A DNA stretch of 64,000 nt from Cordilura impudica. Its lineage: Eukaryota; Arthropoda; Insecta; Diptera; Scathophagidae. Below, one piece after another: positions 1 to 11,844 of the stretch. A program made the translations under genes and the position numbers. The notes below the pieces were generated by a model. The model was given only the letters and a program-made list of their open reading frames with translations, was not told where the DNA came from and searched no databases. The DNA is taken from the NCBI GenBank assembly GCA_963682025.1, contig OY821519.1, positions 95,036,585 to 95,100,584 on the forward strand. The letters run 5' to 3'. Position 1 is the stretch's first letter. Every line of letters starts with the position of its first letter.

Positions 1-1621
1 GGAATACCAAATTCCGGTTGGCCACAAAATCGGTGCGTAGAACTATTTCTATTAGATATTGTATTAAATCAATCGATAAAAACTTTAAGACCGAAGAAAT
101 TGGTTTCCCCGCTGTCTTAAAAAAAAATCTTAAATTATCTGAAGATAAATATGTAGAATTTTTGTAAATCGGTTGCGAAAAATATCCACATTTTGAAAAT
201 AAATGTTTTTCATAAATTAATAAATTTTTTTTTTGTATTTAACAAAATAATAATGATTTTGTTAGTTCGTAAAATTTTAAAAGAAAATATTTTCATAAAA
301 TAAAAAAAAATTTTCTGTTATGAATTTTTTCATAAATGATGTCGCATGATTTTTTTCGCTGTAGCCACAAGAATCGTATAAGGAGACCATTTCACTGTCA
401 TATTTTGAAAATAACACATCCAATCTTGTATTTAATATATTGAAATTCAGTTTATTTGATTTTTAAATTCATATTGTTGCAGATAAAAAAATTTAACTTA
501 AATTAAAAAAATAAAAATAACAAAATAGCGTATCAAACAGGTCTTTAAAGCTATAAAATAGGAAGGGAAGTAGTTCTAATTAAATCTTATAAGTCAGATG
601 TATGTACATAACATTTAATTGATGATAATTAATATGATGATAATTGAGTAGTACGTCCTAGTTACACCCGGCACGGGTCAATACTTTAAGAAAAATTGCC
701 ACAGTCTGTGGCGTAGTATTAATACAATTGAGCTCCCTAGTGGCCATGGCAACTTTTCGACTTTTCCCGTTATGTCCAAAATTAAGGCATTTCCAGTACA
801 TATATTGGAATAACTTGGAAACGGTTCATCATATTCAGTTAAAAAAAAATCCAAAACTCGTCAACAATATTACCTTTAAATAATAATAATAAATTCCCGT
901 CGTTCCTATAAGGAGCATAGGGCCATAAGTAAGCCGTGCTTACATTGGTTTTAAATTGCCCAGCAGTTTCAGAGATATCGTGGAGGTTTTGGAAAAAACC
1001 TTTTTTAAAAATTCTTAAAAAATAAAAATGCGACATAGATAACAGGTTTGGTCTACAAGCATTTAGTTAAACATATTTCGAATGAAGTGAGCTTTATTTC
1101 ATTGTAATCGGTGCACAACTTTTGATTTTGTTCACAATTTACTGAGAAATCTCAATTGATAAAAATCGCGCCACGAATTTTCTTTCGTAAAATGAGGCTT
1201 GTTACTGAAGTTGTTCCAAAATATCCAATTAATATTAATATAAAATTCAGCTTATTATATGTTTTAATTAAGATTGTTGCACTTAACATTTAATTAATGA
1301 TAATTAAAATATAATATATACATCATGAAAAAAGTTTTAAGGCTTTTAGTAAAAAAAAATATATATATATATATATATAAAAATCAATATGAATTATATA
1401 AAAAATAGCATATTAAAATTCGGCTTAAGGCTATAAAATCAAAAGGAAACTAATTCTAATTAATATTTTTTTAAATTCAGATATATGTACATGTCATTTT
1501 GTTAATGATAATTATTATAATAAAAAATCTGTGTTATTCACTGGTTTCGGCAGTAACGGGATCAGTAGTTTCAGATTAATTGCCTACATTCTTTCTTGTA
1601 GTGTTAATAGAATCGAGCTTC

Positions 1622-2334
1622 TTAGTGGTGTTTCGTTTCTTCGTGTTTCTTGAAATGAACATAACTGCTAGCATGACCATGGTGGTCATGATCATGTCCA
1701 TGTCCATGCCCGTGATCAGCATGAGCATGGCCGCTTATATGAACAGTAGCTTTGAAACCTTCGTTTTTATCGGCCGTGTATTCTACATGACGAGTTGTGC
1801 CATCAGCTTCTTTTAGTGTGTAGCTGCCTAAAAATGGAATAAAAAAGGAAACTAGTTATAACACTGAGACGGACCACCAATTCTAATGTTTCAATAGTTT
1901 TAGCTCATGTGTAGCAAATAAAATGAAACAGTTGTTACAATTGAGTTATTCCAGGGTCCACATATGAACGATTCAGTTGAAACTCAATTCAGTGCAGAAA
2001 CACAGGTCTGCCTTGAAATCTTTTTTAAAATCTTACCTTTAACCTTATCACCATCTCTATGTTCTTTGTGGCTTTTAATGTCGCCAGTTTTTTTATCCTC
2101 TACACCATAATCGAATTCATATTTAGGATGGGCATGATGATCATGACTGTGATCGTGGCCATGATGATGTCCACCATCATCTCCACCATGACCTCCGTGG
2201 TGTTCATGTTTGGTGGTTACTGAGTAGCCTATCTCCTCACTATGTCCATGTCCATGATGAACATGATACGAATGTCCAGACACAGCAAAAATGCATACTG
2301 CTGCTAAAACAATAGTGGCACTAAGGAAACGCAT
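1622..2334 (-). CDS. Histidine-rich RR-2 cuticular protein, copy A (2 exons)
   Basis: Secreted chitin-binding structural protein of the insect cuticle. Exon 1 is 2334-2037 and exon 2 is 1827-1622. The intron (2036-1828) has a GTAAGA donor and a TTTTTAG acceptor and interrupts the codon for G100 in phase 1. The predicted protein is 167 aa: signal peptide 1-20 ([10 protein letters not shown] start, cleavage after VSG), His/Gly linker about 21-68, RR-2 domain about 69-129 ([10 protein letters not shown], then [18 protein letters not shown], then [19 protein letters not shown]) and a His-rich tail. RR-2 domains bind chitin, and His side chains are known acceptors for quinone cross-links in sclerotisation. 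Exon 2 is 9 bp shorter than in copies B-D. It has KNEGF like copy D, and its intron also resembles copy D. No frame break is visible. The signal-peptide exon is not split, unlike many insect CPR genes. Confidence 0.9.
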
Positions 2335-2660
2335 TGTATTTGATAGATTGGGCTAATTTAGAGTTTACTGTTAATGTAAAGAAAGAATTGAACTTGCTTC
2401 GAATACTGTTGCTAATATGAGATTTAACTTGGCTTTTTATTCGTTTTAAACATATGTTTTAAACTTAAACATATTGCCACATATGCATTGATTTTTCGCC
2501 CCAAATAAGTAAATGTTAATAATTGTGTACGAATTACCGTTACGAATTTACAACAAAAGCAATTTTAGCTTAGCTGGACTCTCTTAGTGTGTTATCCTAT
2601 TAATGATAAGTAAAAGATGAAGAAAATATAAAGCAAATATAATTAAAAACAAAAAAAAAG

Positions 2661-2720
2661 TATCTCCTGTAAAATTTTAATTGTGCCAATTAAGCTATTT
2701 TCACGGTCATGGCTCTATTT
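2661..2720 (-). promoter_or_regulatory. Conserved upstream block, copy A
   Basis: A block of about 60 bp with core GACCGTGAAAATAGCTTAAT, ending ACAGGAGATAC, lies about 330 bp upstream of the start codon. The same block recurs upstream of copies C, D, F, G and H at 280-340 bp (828 bp in H because of an insertion). It is outside any coding exon. A regulatory role is inferred from conservation and position only. Confidence 0.5.
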
Positions 2721-2744
2721 CATTAAGATTTTCTAGTAATTTTT

Positions 2745-2999
2745 GAGTATTTATTTATCGACGCTTGAATCAGAAATTTGGTTGTTTGTTATTTTGGAAC
2801 TTTTTTTTTTTTTGTTTTACTCATCTTTTGTCTGTTGAGTATTGCAACATTGTTGTTTACTTCGACTGACACGACTCGCTGATTCGGTGAATGTGTCACG
2901 CTGTACTTATTACATTCATCACATTAAATCACTCACTTGTATTTCGAAAACGTAGAGTGGTCATGGAGAAAAATGGTTTTACTATTGCCCCGAACTATT
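2745..2999. other. Unique AT-rich spacer
   Basis: Sequence between the inner edge of duplicon A and the insertion that follows. It contains a run of T at about 2800-2812. No gene, repeat or RNA is recognised. The last 13 bases (2987-2999) are the left copy of a direct repeat that flanks the next feature. Confidence 0.4.
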
Positions 3000-4252
3000 G
3001 GGAGCAAAGTTGTATCATAAAGTTACTGGTCCGCCAGTGACGGTTGATAATTCGCCCATGCCTATAACCTACCTCCAGGTGGTGCTCCCGGGCAACGCTA
3101 GGCAAAGCCAGTTAATTCTGGTGATTATTCATAGCGGCTAAAGGTTAAGGTCAGGTCCGCCAAGTACTATTCTTTTTGGAGAATAACTTGGTAGTGGCTA
3201 GTATGTGGCCAGACTGGCTGCGAAGCCTTACCTGAGGCTATAAATAGGTACCACGGGTAAGCTATCAAGCCCAAGGTTACCTCACGGCGTCTTCATACTC
3301 AAAGACAGCATAAGCAAAAACACAAAACTGGAGGTGTCAAAACCTACCAGATGAAATGGTTCTCACATCCCATAATTGTGTAGTTGTCCCAAAGGGAATG
3401 AAGTAATGTAGGTAAGATGGTAAGAAGGTACATGAGCGAAAGGAGACCGGGTGTGGGTGCGTCAGTTGTCCTGACAAGATACCATGACGGAGGAATGGAG
3501 CGAGAGTGTGGGTCGAAGACAAGTCGAAGGCGTTTGAGACAGACGCGTATGTCAATACAGCGTCCAAGACAAGTCGGAGACCAGTTGAAAAGCGAATTAC
3601 CGAAAGTTGGCGTACGCATCATCTAGCATGATGGCGCCGATTAGTAAGTTCGGAGCGTAGTAGACGGAGGTAGGCATGAGTCGAAAAGTTCGGAGCTGAG
3701 AATGCAGTAGAATAAGTAGGCAAGAGGGTTGGATGGAAGATGAGTCCAAGAACGCTTGAGTCATTCGACAATACAGTGTTTCGCGGACGAAACGGAAGTC
3801 GGTTGAAATGTTGGTGATGAACGTTGTACATATCAGGGCCACCTGATAATAACAGCTAGTAAAGAACGAATGTAGTAGACAAATGGACGGTTATTGGAAG
3901 TATGTGTTTTTGAAATTGCTGCCGATGACCGAGGACAACGTGTTGTACCCTTAAATAGCTTTTATGGGAACGGCCCTTCGGGGAGTTTCGTGGTGGCTGT
4001 GGTAGCCCAAAAGCGCGGGAAGAACACAGTTCGATGTGGAGTTGCATTTCAACCAACCATAGGCTTTTAGATCGGGCCAACCCAATAGCAAAGGAAGGAG
4101 TTTTGCCAAAACAATTCTCCTAGTTTGCTACCATCTAAGGAAGGGGCGAAGGCAAGACGCATAGTATCTTCCATGTGCTAAAACCACCGTGTGGTTAAGT
4201 CGTCAAGACAGGAATACACGTAAAACCCAAAGAGACTCTGCCCCGAACTATT
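3000..4252. mobile_element. GC-richer insertion with 13-bp target-site duplication
   Basis: GCCCCGAACTATT occurs at 2987-2999 and again at 4240-4252, so 3000-4239 looks like a single insertion of about 1.24 kb. Its base composition is clearly less AT-rich than its surroundings. No long credible reading frame or known protein motif is present on either strand, and there is no poly-A tail. A duplication of 13 bp fits target-primed retrotransposition. It may be a non-autonomous or untranslated-region fragment of a non-LTR element. The family is not recognised. Confidence 0.55.
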
Positions 4253-5203
4253 ATCACGGTTGCCAAGGCAAAAATCGACAACTTGATGTTGCAGAACAAA
4301 ATGGTTAAAATTTTGCACCCGTTTTGAAAATAACTTAAACTTTTTGCGCAGAACATAAAATCGGTTATATCTCGAAAATTAAGCGTCATCGTAGAGCAAA
4401 ACGATTGACATTGTGCATGCCCCCTTAGTCCCGATACCTCATATGAAAAGTGTAAAAATTTGTGAATAACTTTATATTCACAAGTCACAATATTAAAAAA
4501 TATTCATTTATAATAAATATTTCGTATTTATTAAGTGTTATTTATTTTTTAAATGGCGCCTGAGGCACGTTACAACTAACCAGTTTTTACAATAAAAACT
4601 GAAGTTAAAAGCATAAAAGGCCTATAGCTATTTGTCGGGTTGTCCAAGATCTTTCTAGTTACTTCAGTTCTGGACACTTTCGAGAATTTGCCTCCCTTGT
4701 TACAAAAACCGCCGTATTGTTCTTGTACCACCCAAGAGCTTTCTTAGAGTAGTGACATATTGTTGCAAAAAATGACTTCCTCCTTTTGCTGCAACTGCTT
4801 ATTACAGGATTTTTTTTGTTTCGGCAATTTGACCTGGATTCTGCGAAAAATCACTACGTACATACGTTTCGTCATCCATTATGCAGCAGTAGTATTTTCT
4901 AATGAAACATACCATTATTGGCGGAAAATTTTCAAAATATCACGTCCATTTTCATGTGACCGAAAATAACTTCGATTCCCGTAAAGATATCAATGTATAG
5001 TTCTCTACGGTGACACCATGATATGTCGGATATTTTATTTTCCCCACTTAAAATGTGTATACCTAGAAAGGCATAAATGAGATCTTAATTATCACCAACT
5101 GATACAATAAATGCAGCCAATAGTTATCCAACAAATAATTAGTTAAGCGTCTTGTTCTATATGTACACAGAAAACAGATACATTGTGATTACCAAATTTA
5201 TTT
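4253..5203. other. Palindrome spacer, no recognised gene
   Basis: AT-rich sequence between the insertion and the start of unit B. Short open frames here carry no recognisable domain. I see no RNA gene, no transposase motif and no conserved block. Confidence 0.4.
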
Positions 5204-5435
5204 CCAACCGAATTTCGATGAAGCTAATAACCAAATTTTGAGATAATTGCGGTAATTACGCCCAAAAAAAAAACTTCGCCAACCGAATTTTTCTAAACTT
5301 TAACAACTATATAACAACAAATTTAATATCAACTAATCATTTTCTATTGTAATAAAATATTTACTAGTAAGACAATAGTATTTTAATCGCAATTATCTCA
5401 AAATTTGGTTATTAGCTTCATCGAAATTCGGTTGG
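5204..5435. repeat. Perfect 47-bp inverted repeat at the edge of unit B
   Basis: Bases 5204-5250 are the exact reverse complement of 5389-5435, with 138 bp between. The arms begin CCAACCGAATTTCG. In units C and D only the right arm is present (about 8456-8502 in C). Their left side reads directly into the shared TGCGGTAATTACGCCC segment. So this is either a foldback MITE whose left end was lost in C and D, or a left arm gained in B by fold-back copying. Confidence 0.75.
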
Positions 5436-5775
5436 AAAAATTACTAGAAAATCTTTTTAGTTTTTAATTATATTTGCTTTATATTTTCTTCATCTTTTAC
5501 TTATCTTTAATAGGATAACACACTAAGAGAGTCCAGCTAAGCTAAAATTGCTTTTGTTGTAAATTCGTAACGGTAATTCGTACACAATTGTTAACATTTA
5601 CTTATTTGGGGCGAAAAATCAATGTATATGTTGCAATATGTTTAAGTTTAAAACATATGTTTAAAACGAATAAAAAGCCAAGTTAAATCTCATGTCAGCA
5701 ACAGTATTCGAAGCAAGTTCAATTCTTTCTTTACATTAACAGTAAACTTTAAATCAGCCCAATCTATCAAATACA

Positions 5776-6497
5776 ATGCGTTTCCTTAGTGCCACAATTG
5801 TTTTAGTAGCCGTATACAGTTTGGCTGTGTCTGGACATTCGTATCATGTTCATCATGGACATGGACATAGTGAGGAGATAGGTTACTCAGTAACCACCAA
5901 ACATGAACACCACGGAGGTCATGGTGGAGATGATGGTGGACATCATCATGGCCACGATCACAGTCATGATCATCATGCCCATCCTAAATATGAATTCGAT
6001 TATGGTGTTGAGGACAAAAAAACTGGCGACATTAAAAGCCACAAAGAACATAGAGATGGTGATAAGGTTAAAGGTAAGATTTTAAAAAAGATTTCAAGGC
6101 AGACTTGTGTTTCTGCACTGAATTGAGTTTCAACTGAATCGTTCATATGTGGACCCTGGAATAACTCAGTTGTGGCAACTGTTTTATTTTATTTGCTACA
6201 CAAGAGCTAAAGTCATTGAAACATTAGATTTGGTTGTCCGTCCCAGTGTTATAACTAGTTTCCTTTTTTATTCCATTTTTAGGCAGCTACACACTAAAAG
6301 AAGCTGATGGCACAACTCGTCATGTAGAATACACTGCCGATAAAAAGGAAGGTTTCAAAGCTACTGTTCATATAAGCGGCCATGCTCATGCTGATCACGG
6401 GCATGGACATGAACATGGCCACCATGATCATGGTCACCATGGTCATGCTAGCAGTTATGTTCATTTCAAGAAACACGAAGAAACGAAACACCACTAA
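5776..6497 (+). CDS. Histidine-rich RR-2 cuticular protein, copy B (2 exons)
   Basis: Exon 1 5776-6073, intron 6074-6282, exon 2 6283-6497; 170 aa. The layout matches copy A: signal peptide 1-20, His/Gly linker, RR-2 domain 69-129, His-rich tail. Differences are VYSLAVSG in the signal peptide and HDHSHDH in the linker (the latter shared with A). The intron and exon 2 match copy C nearly exactly, so exon 1 and the 3' half have different closest relatives, which suggests gene conversion. It has no upstream conserved block of the type found at 8524. It has a degenerate TATA box (AATAAAAAG) and the usual ACAGTATTCG start-site region. All splice signals are intact. Confidence 0.9.
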
Positions 6498-7329
6498 GAA
6501 GCTCGATTCTATTAACACTACGAGAAAGAATGTGGACAATTAATTTGAAACTACTGATCCCGTTACTGCCGAAACCAGTGTATAACACAGATGTTTTATT
6601 ATAATAATTATCATTAACTAAATGACATGTACAAATATCTGAATTTAAAAAAATATTAATTAGAATTAGTTTCCTTTTGATTTTATAGCCTTAAGCCATT
6701 TTTTGTTTAATATGCTATTTTTTATATAATTCATATTGATTTTATATATATATTTTTTTTTTTTTTTTACTAAAAGCCTTAAAACTTTTTTCATGATGTA
6801 TATATTATATTTTAATTATCATTAATTAAATGTTAAGTGCAACAATCTTAATTAAAACATATAATAAGCTGAATTTTATATTAATATTAATTGGATATTT
6901 TGGAACAATTTCAGTAACAAGCCCCATTTTATGAAAGAAATTTCGTGGCGCGATTTTTTCAATTGAGTTTTCTCAGTAAAATTGTGAACAAAATCAAAAG
7001 TTGTGCACCGATTACAATGAAATAAAGCTCATTTCATTCGAAATATGTTTAACTAAATGCTTGTAGACCAAACCTGTTATCTATATCGCATTTTTATTTT
7101 CTAAGAATTTTTAAAGAACAAAAAAAAAATTTTTTTTTTTTAATTGTTCCTTTTTTCCAAAACCTCCACGATATCTCTGAAACTGCTGGGCAATTTAAAA
7201 CCAATGCAAGCAAGGCTTACAGGTAATTTTGTTGACGAGTTTTGGATTTTTTTTACTGAATATGATTAACCGTTTCCAAGTTATTCCAATATATGTACTG
7301 GAAATGCCTTAATTTTGGACATAACGGGA

Positions 7330-7560
7330 AAAGTCGGGAAAAGTCGAAAAGTTGCCATGGCCACTAAGGAGCTCAATTGTATTAATACTACGCCACAGAC
7401 TGTGGCAATTATTCTTAAAGTATTGACCCGTGCCGGGTGAAACTAGGACGTACTACTCAATTATCACCATATTAATTATCATCAATTAAATGTTATGTAC
7501 ATACATCTGACTTATAAGATTTAATTAGAACTACTTCCCTTCCTATTTTATATATTTAAA
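7330..7560 (+). pseudogene. Fossil 3' end of a second cuticular gene in unit B
   Basis: The segment CATGGCCACTAAGGAGCTC followed by TTAATACTACG and CAGACTGTGGCAATTATTC lines up with the stop codon and 3' untranslated region of the gene at 22270 (GGCCACTAAGGTGCTCC and onwards). No RR-2 coding sequence survives upstream of it. The same fossil lies in A (about 560-765, minus) and C (about 10450-10650) and is lost from truncated unit D. Confidence 0.5.
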
Positions 7561-8523
7561 TGGCTGTTTGATACGCTATTTTGTTATTTTTATTTTTTCA
7601 ATTTAAGTTAAATTTTTTTATCTGCAACAATATGAATTTAAAAAACAAATAAACTGAATTTCAATATATTAAATACAAGATTGGATGTGTTATTTTCAAA
7701 ATATGACAGCGAAATGGTCTCCTTATACGATTCATGTGACTACAGCGAAAAAAATCATGCGACATCATTTATGAAAATATTCATAACAGAAAATTTTTTT
7801 TTTATTTTATGAAAATATTTTTAGTGAAGTCTTTTAAAATTTTACGAACTAACAAAATCATTATTATTTCGTTAAATACAAAAAAAAATTTTATTAATTT
7901 ATGAAAAAAATTTAATTTCAAAATGTTGATATTTTTCGCAACCGATTTACAAAAATTCTACATATTTATCTTTAGATAATTTAAGATTTTTTTTTAAGAC
8001 AGCGGGGAAACCAATTTGTTCGATCTTAAAGTTTTTATCGATTGATTTAATACAATATCTAATAGAAATAGTTCTACGCACCGATTTTGTGGCCAACCGA
8101 AATTTGGTATTCCCATGTGCTATCGCATTATTTTGTTCTGATTATTAAATATTTTCGAGACAACCGTGTAAAGTTTTAGGCATCTGATGTTTTAAGTAAA
8201 TTCGATCTATGAATTGTTATATTTAGTTCATGCAATGGAATCTGGCATTTATTCATTGATGACTACAACAATTTATCATTTGGGGTAGCTCAAAGTACAA
8301 CTGCGGTAATTACGCCCAGAAAATAACTTCGCCAACCGAATTTTTCGAAGCTTTAACAACTATATTTTCGATTGTGTGAACAGAAATTTAATATCAACTA
8401 ATAATTTTCTATTGTAATAAAATATTTACTAGTAAGACAATAGAATTTTAATCGCAATTATCTCAAAATTTGGTTATTAGCTTCATCGAAATTCGGTTGG
8501 AAAAATTACTAGAAAATCTTAAT

Positions 8524-8585
8524 GAAATAGAGCCATGACCGTGAAAATAGCTTAATTGGCACAATTAAAATTTTACAGGAGATAC
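8524..8585 (+). promoter_or_regulatory. Conserved upstream block, copy C
   Basis: Same block as at 2661-2720, 318 bp before the start codon at 8903. It contains TAGAGCCATGACCGTGAAAA and ends ACAGGAGATAC. Confidence 0.5.
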
Positions 8586-8902
8586 TTGTTGTTTTTTGTT
8601 TTTAATTATATTTGCTTTATATTTTCTTCATCTTTTACTTATCATTAATAGGATAACACACTAAGAGAGTCCAGCTAAGCTAAAATTGCTTTTGTAACGG
8701 TAATTCGTACACAATTATTAACATTTACTTATTTGGGGCGAAAAATCAATGTATATGTTGCAATATGTTTAAGTTTAAAACATATGTTTAAAACGAATAA
8801 AAAGCCAAGTTAAATCTCATATTAGCAACAGTATTCGAAGCAAGTTCAATTCTTTCTTTAAATTAACAGTAAACTTTAAATTAGCCCAATCTATCAAATA
8901 CA

Positions 8903-9624
8903 ATGCGTTTCCTTAGTGCCACTATTGTTTTAGCAGCAGTATGCATTTTTGCTGTGTCTGGACATTCGTATCATGTTCATCATGTACATGGACATAGTGA
9001 GGAGATAGGCTACTCAGTAACCACCAAACATGAACACCACGGAGGTCATGGTGGAGATGATGGTGGACATCATCATGGACACGATCACGGTCATGATCAT
9101 CATGCCCATCCTAAATATGAATTCGATTATGGTGTTGAGGACAAAAAAACTGGCGACATTAAAAGCCACAAAGAACATAGAGATGGTGATAAGGTTAAAG
9201 GTAAGATTTTAAAAAAGATTTCAAGGCAGACTTGTGTTTCTGCACTGAATTGAGTTTCAACTGAATCGTTCATATGTGGACCCTGGAATAACTCAGTTGT
9301 GGCAACTGTTTTATTTTATTTGCTACACAAGAGCTAAAGTCATTGAAACATTAGATTTGGTTGTCCGTCCCAGTGTTATAACTAGTTTCCTTTTTTATTC
9401 CATTTTTAGGCAGCTACACACTAAAAGAAGCTGATGGCACAACTCGTCATGTAGAATACACTGCCGATAAAAAGGAAGGTTTCAAAGCTACTGTTCATAT
9501 AAGCGGCCATGCTCATGCTGATCACGGGCATGGACATGAACATGGCCACCATGATCATGGTCACCATGGTCATGCTAGCAGTTATGTTCATTTCAAGAAA
9601 CACGAAGAAACGAAACACCACTAA
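8903..9624 (+). CDS. Histidine-rich RR-2 cuticular protein, copy C (2 exons)
   Basis: Exon 1 8903-9200, intron 9201-9409, exon 2 9410-9624; 170 aa. Exon 1 encodes exactly the same residues as copy D (VHHVHGHSEE and HDHGHDH in the linker), whereas exon 2 and the intron match copy B. The RR-2 domain is at 69-129 and is unbroken. The downstream flank at 9680 has an extra small change (CTTGCTACTACGTTG) not seen in B or D. The start codon is fixed by the shared leader AATCTATCAAATACAATG. Confidence 0.9.
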
Positions 9625-11453
9625 GAAGCTCGATTCTATTACAACTACGAGAAAGAATGTGGACAATTAATCTGAAACTACTTGCTACTACGTTGCTGCC
9701 GAAACCAGTGTATAACACAGATTTTTTATTATAATAATTATCATTAACTAAATTACATGTACATATATCTGAATTTAAAAAAATATTAATTAGAATTAGT
9801 TTCCTTTTGATTTTTTAGCCTTAAGCCGAATTTTAATATGCTATTTTTTATATAATTCATATTGATTTTATATATTTTTTTTTTACTAAAAGCCTTAAAA
9901 CTTTTTTCATGATGTATATATTTTAATTATCATTAATTAAATGTTAAGTGCAACAATCTTAATTAAAACAAATAATAAGCTGAATTTTATATTAATATTA
10001 ATTGGATATTTTGGAACAATTTCAGTAACATGCCTCATTTTACGAAAGAAATTTCGTGGCGCGATTTTTATCAATTGAGATTTCTCAGTAAATTGTGAAC
10101 AAAATCAAAAGTTGTACACCGATTACAATGAAATAAAGCTCATTTCATTCGAAATATGTTTAGCTAAATGCTTTTAGACCAAACCTGTTATCTATATCGC
10201 ATTTTTATTTTTTAAGAATTTTTAAAGAACAAAAAAAAAATGTTTTTTTTTAATTGTTCCTTTTTTCCAAAACCTCCACGATATCTCTGAAACTGCTGGG
10301 CAATTTAAAACCAATGTAAGCACGGCTTAAAAGTAATATTGTTGGCGAGTTTTGGATTTTTTTTAACTGAATATGATGAACCGTTTCCAAGTTATTCCAA
10401 TATATGTACTGGAAATGCCTTAATTTTGGACATAACGGGAAAAGTCGGGAAAAGGCGAAAAGTTGCCATGGCCACTAAGGAGCTCAATTGTATTAATACT
10501 AGGCCACAGACTGTGGCAATTATTCTTAAAGTATTGACCCGTGCCGGGAGAAACTAGGACGTACTACTCAATTATCATCATATTAATTATCATCAATTAA
10601 ATGTTATGTACATACATCTGACTTATAAGATTTAATAAGAACTACTTCCCTTCCTATTTTATATATTTAAATGGCTGTTTGATACGCTATTTTGTTATTT
10701 TTATTTTTTCAATTTAAGTTAAATTTTTTTATCTGCAACAATATGAATTTAAAAAACAAATAAACTGAATTTAAATATATTAAATACAAGATTGGATGGG
10801 TTATTTCCGAAATATGACAGTGAGATGGTCTCTATACACGATTCCTGTGACTACAGCGAAAAGATTTAATTCTACATATATATCTTCAGAAAATGTTGCC
10901 CGCTTTAATAATTTTTTTTTTAAAGATACCGGGGAAAACCAATCTGTCGTATCTAAAAGAATTTATCGATTGATTTCATACAATATCTATTAGAAATATT
11001 TCTACGCACCGTTTGTGCGGCCAACCGAAATTTGGTAGTCCCATGTGCTATCGCATTATTTTGTTCTGATTACTAAATAATATTTTCGAGACAGCCGTGT
11101 AAAGTTTTAGGCAACTGATGTTTTAAGTAAATTCGATCTATGAATTGTTATATTTAGTTCATGGAATGGAATCTGGCATTGATTCATTGATGACTACAAC
11201 AATTTATCATTTGGGGTAGCTCAAAGTACAACTGCGCTAATTACGCCCAGAAAATAACTTCGCCAACCAAATTTTGCTAAGCTTTAACAACTATATTTTC
11301 GATTGTGTCAACAGAAATTTAATATCAACTAATAATTTTCTATTGTAATAAAAAATTTACTAGTAAGACAATAGAATTTTAATCGCAATTATCTCAAAAT
11401 TTGGTTATTAGCTTCATCGAAATTCGGTTGGAAAAATTACTAGAAAATCTTAA

Positions 11454-11515
11454 TGAAATAGAGCCATGACCGTGAAAATAGCTTAATTGGCACAATTAAA
11501 ATTTTACAGGAGATA
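11454..11515 (+). promoter_or_regulatory. Conserved upstream block, copy D
   Basis: Same block as upstream of A and C, 330 bp before the start codon at 11845, with the core sequence unchanged. Confidence 0.5.
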
Positions 11516-11844
11516 CTTTTTGTTTTTTGTTTTTAATTATATTTGCTTTATCTTTTCTTCATCTTTTACTTATCTTTAATAGGATGACACACTAAGAGAG
11601 TCCAGCTAAGCTAAAATTGCTTTTGTTGTAAATTCGTAACGGTAATTCGTACACAATTATTAACATTTACTTATTTGGGGCGAAAAATCAATGTATATGT
11701 TGCAATATGTTTAAGTTTAAAACATATGTTTAAAACGAATAAAAAGCCAAGTTAAATCTCATATTAGCAACAGTATTCGAAGCAAGTTCAATTCTTTCTT
11801 TAAATTAACAGTAAACTTTAAATTAGCCCAATCTATCAAATACA

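Larger units (their letters stand above)
1..2744 (-). repeat. Duplicon A, inverted copy of the cuticular-gene unit
   Basis: The reverse complement of this stretch matches 5436-8115 almost throughout, including flanks, exons and intron, so the two form the arms of a palindrome with a spacer of about 2.7 kb. The arm runs off the left edge of the window. The inner limit is near 2744, where the match stops exactly at the counterpart of the inner edge of unit B (5436). The 1-1560 part contains no live gene. It holds AT-rich flank and, near 560-765, a decayed 3' end of another cuticular gene. The identity was judged by eye. Confidence 0.9.
5436..8115 (+). repeat. Duplicon B
   Basis: Direct-orientation copy of the unit in A, C and D. 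It contains gene copy B, three downstream copies of a motif like ATTATCATTAATTAAATG (near 6610, 6815 and 7475) and a fossil 3' end of a second cuticular gene at about 7355-7470. Unlike C and D it lacks the conserved upstream block: the sequence jumps from AAAATCTT straight to the TTTTTAATTATATTTGC segment. Confidence 0.88.
8116..11042 (+). repeat. Duplicon C, tandem unit of about 2.93 kb
   Basis: The matching boundary CCCATGTGCTATCGC occurs at 8112 and 11040, giving a 2,928-bp period. The unit carries gene copy C, the upstream block at 8524-8585, and the fossil 3' end downstream. Within it, an internal deletion relative to B removes about 120 bp of the AT-rich segment after 10863. Confidence 0.85.

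Noticed and set aside
1580..1816. Plus-strand open frame opposite exon 2 of copy A (and its equivalents at 6294-6539, 9421-9666, 12363-12608)
   Set aside because: Antisense shadow of the His-codon repeats; rich in Met and Ser only because CAT reads as ATG on the other strand.
3337..4488. Overlapping short frames on both strands
   Set aside because: Follow from higher GC content of the insertion; no domain, no start context, no similarity among them.
5903..6085. Met/Ile-rich frame inside exon 1 of copy B (also 9030, 11972, 22415, 40706, 61530)
   Set aside because: Out-of-frame reading of the GAYCAY/CATCAT repeat in the real exon.
6074..6126. Extension of exon 1 into KILKKISRQTCVSALN
   Set aside because: Read-through of the intron. 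The GTAAGA donor and TTTTTAG acceptor restore the RR-2 domain exactly.
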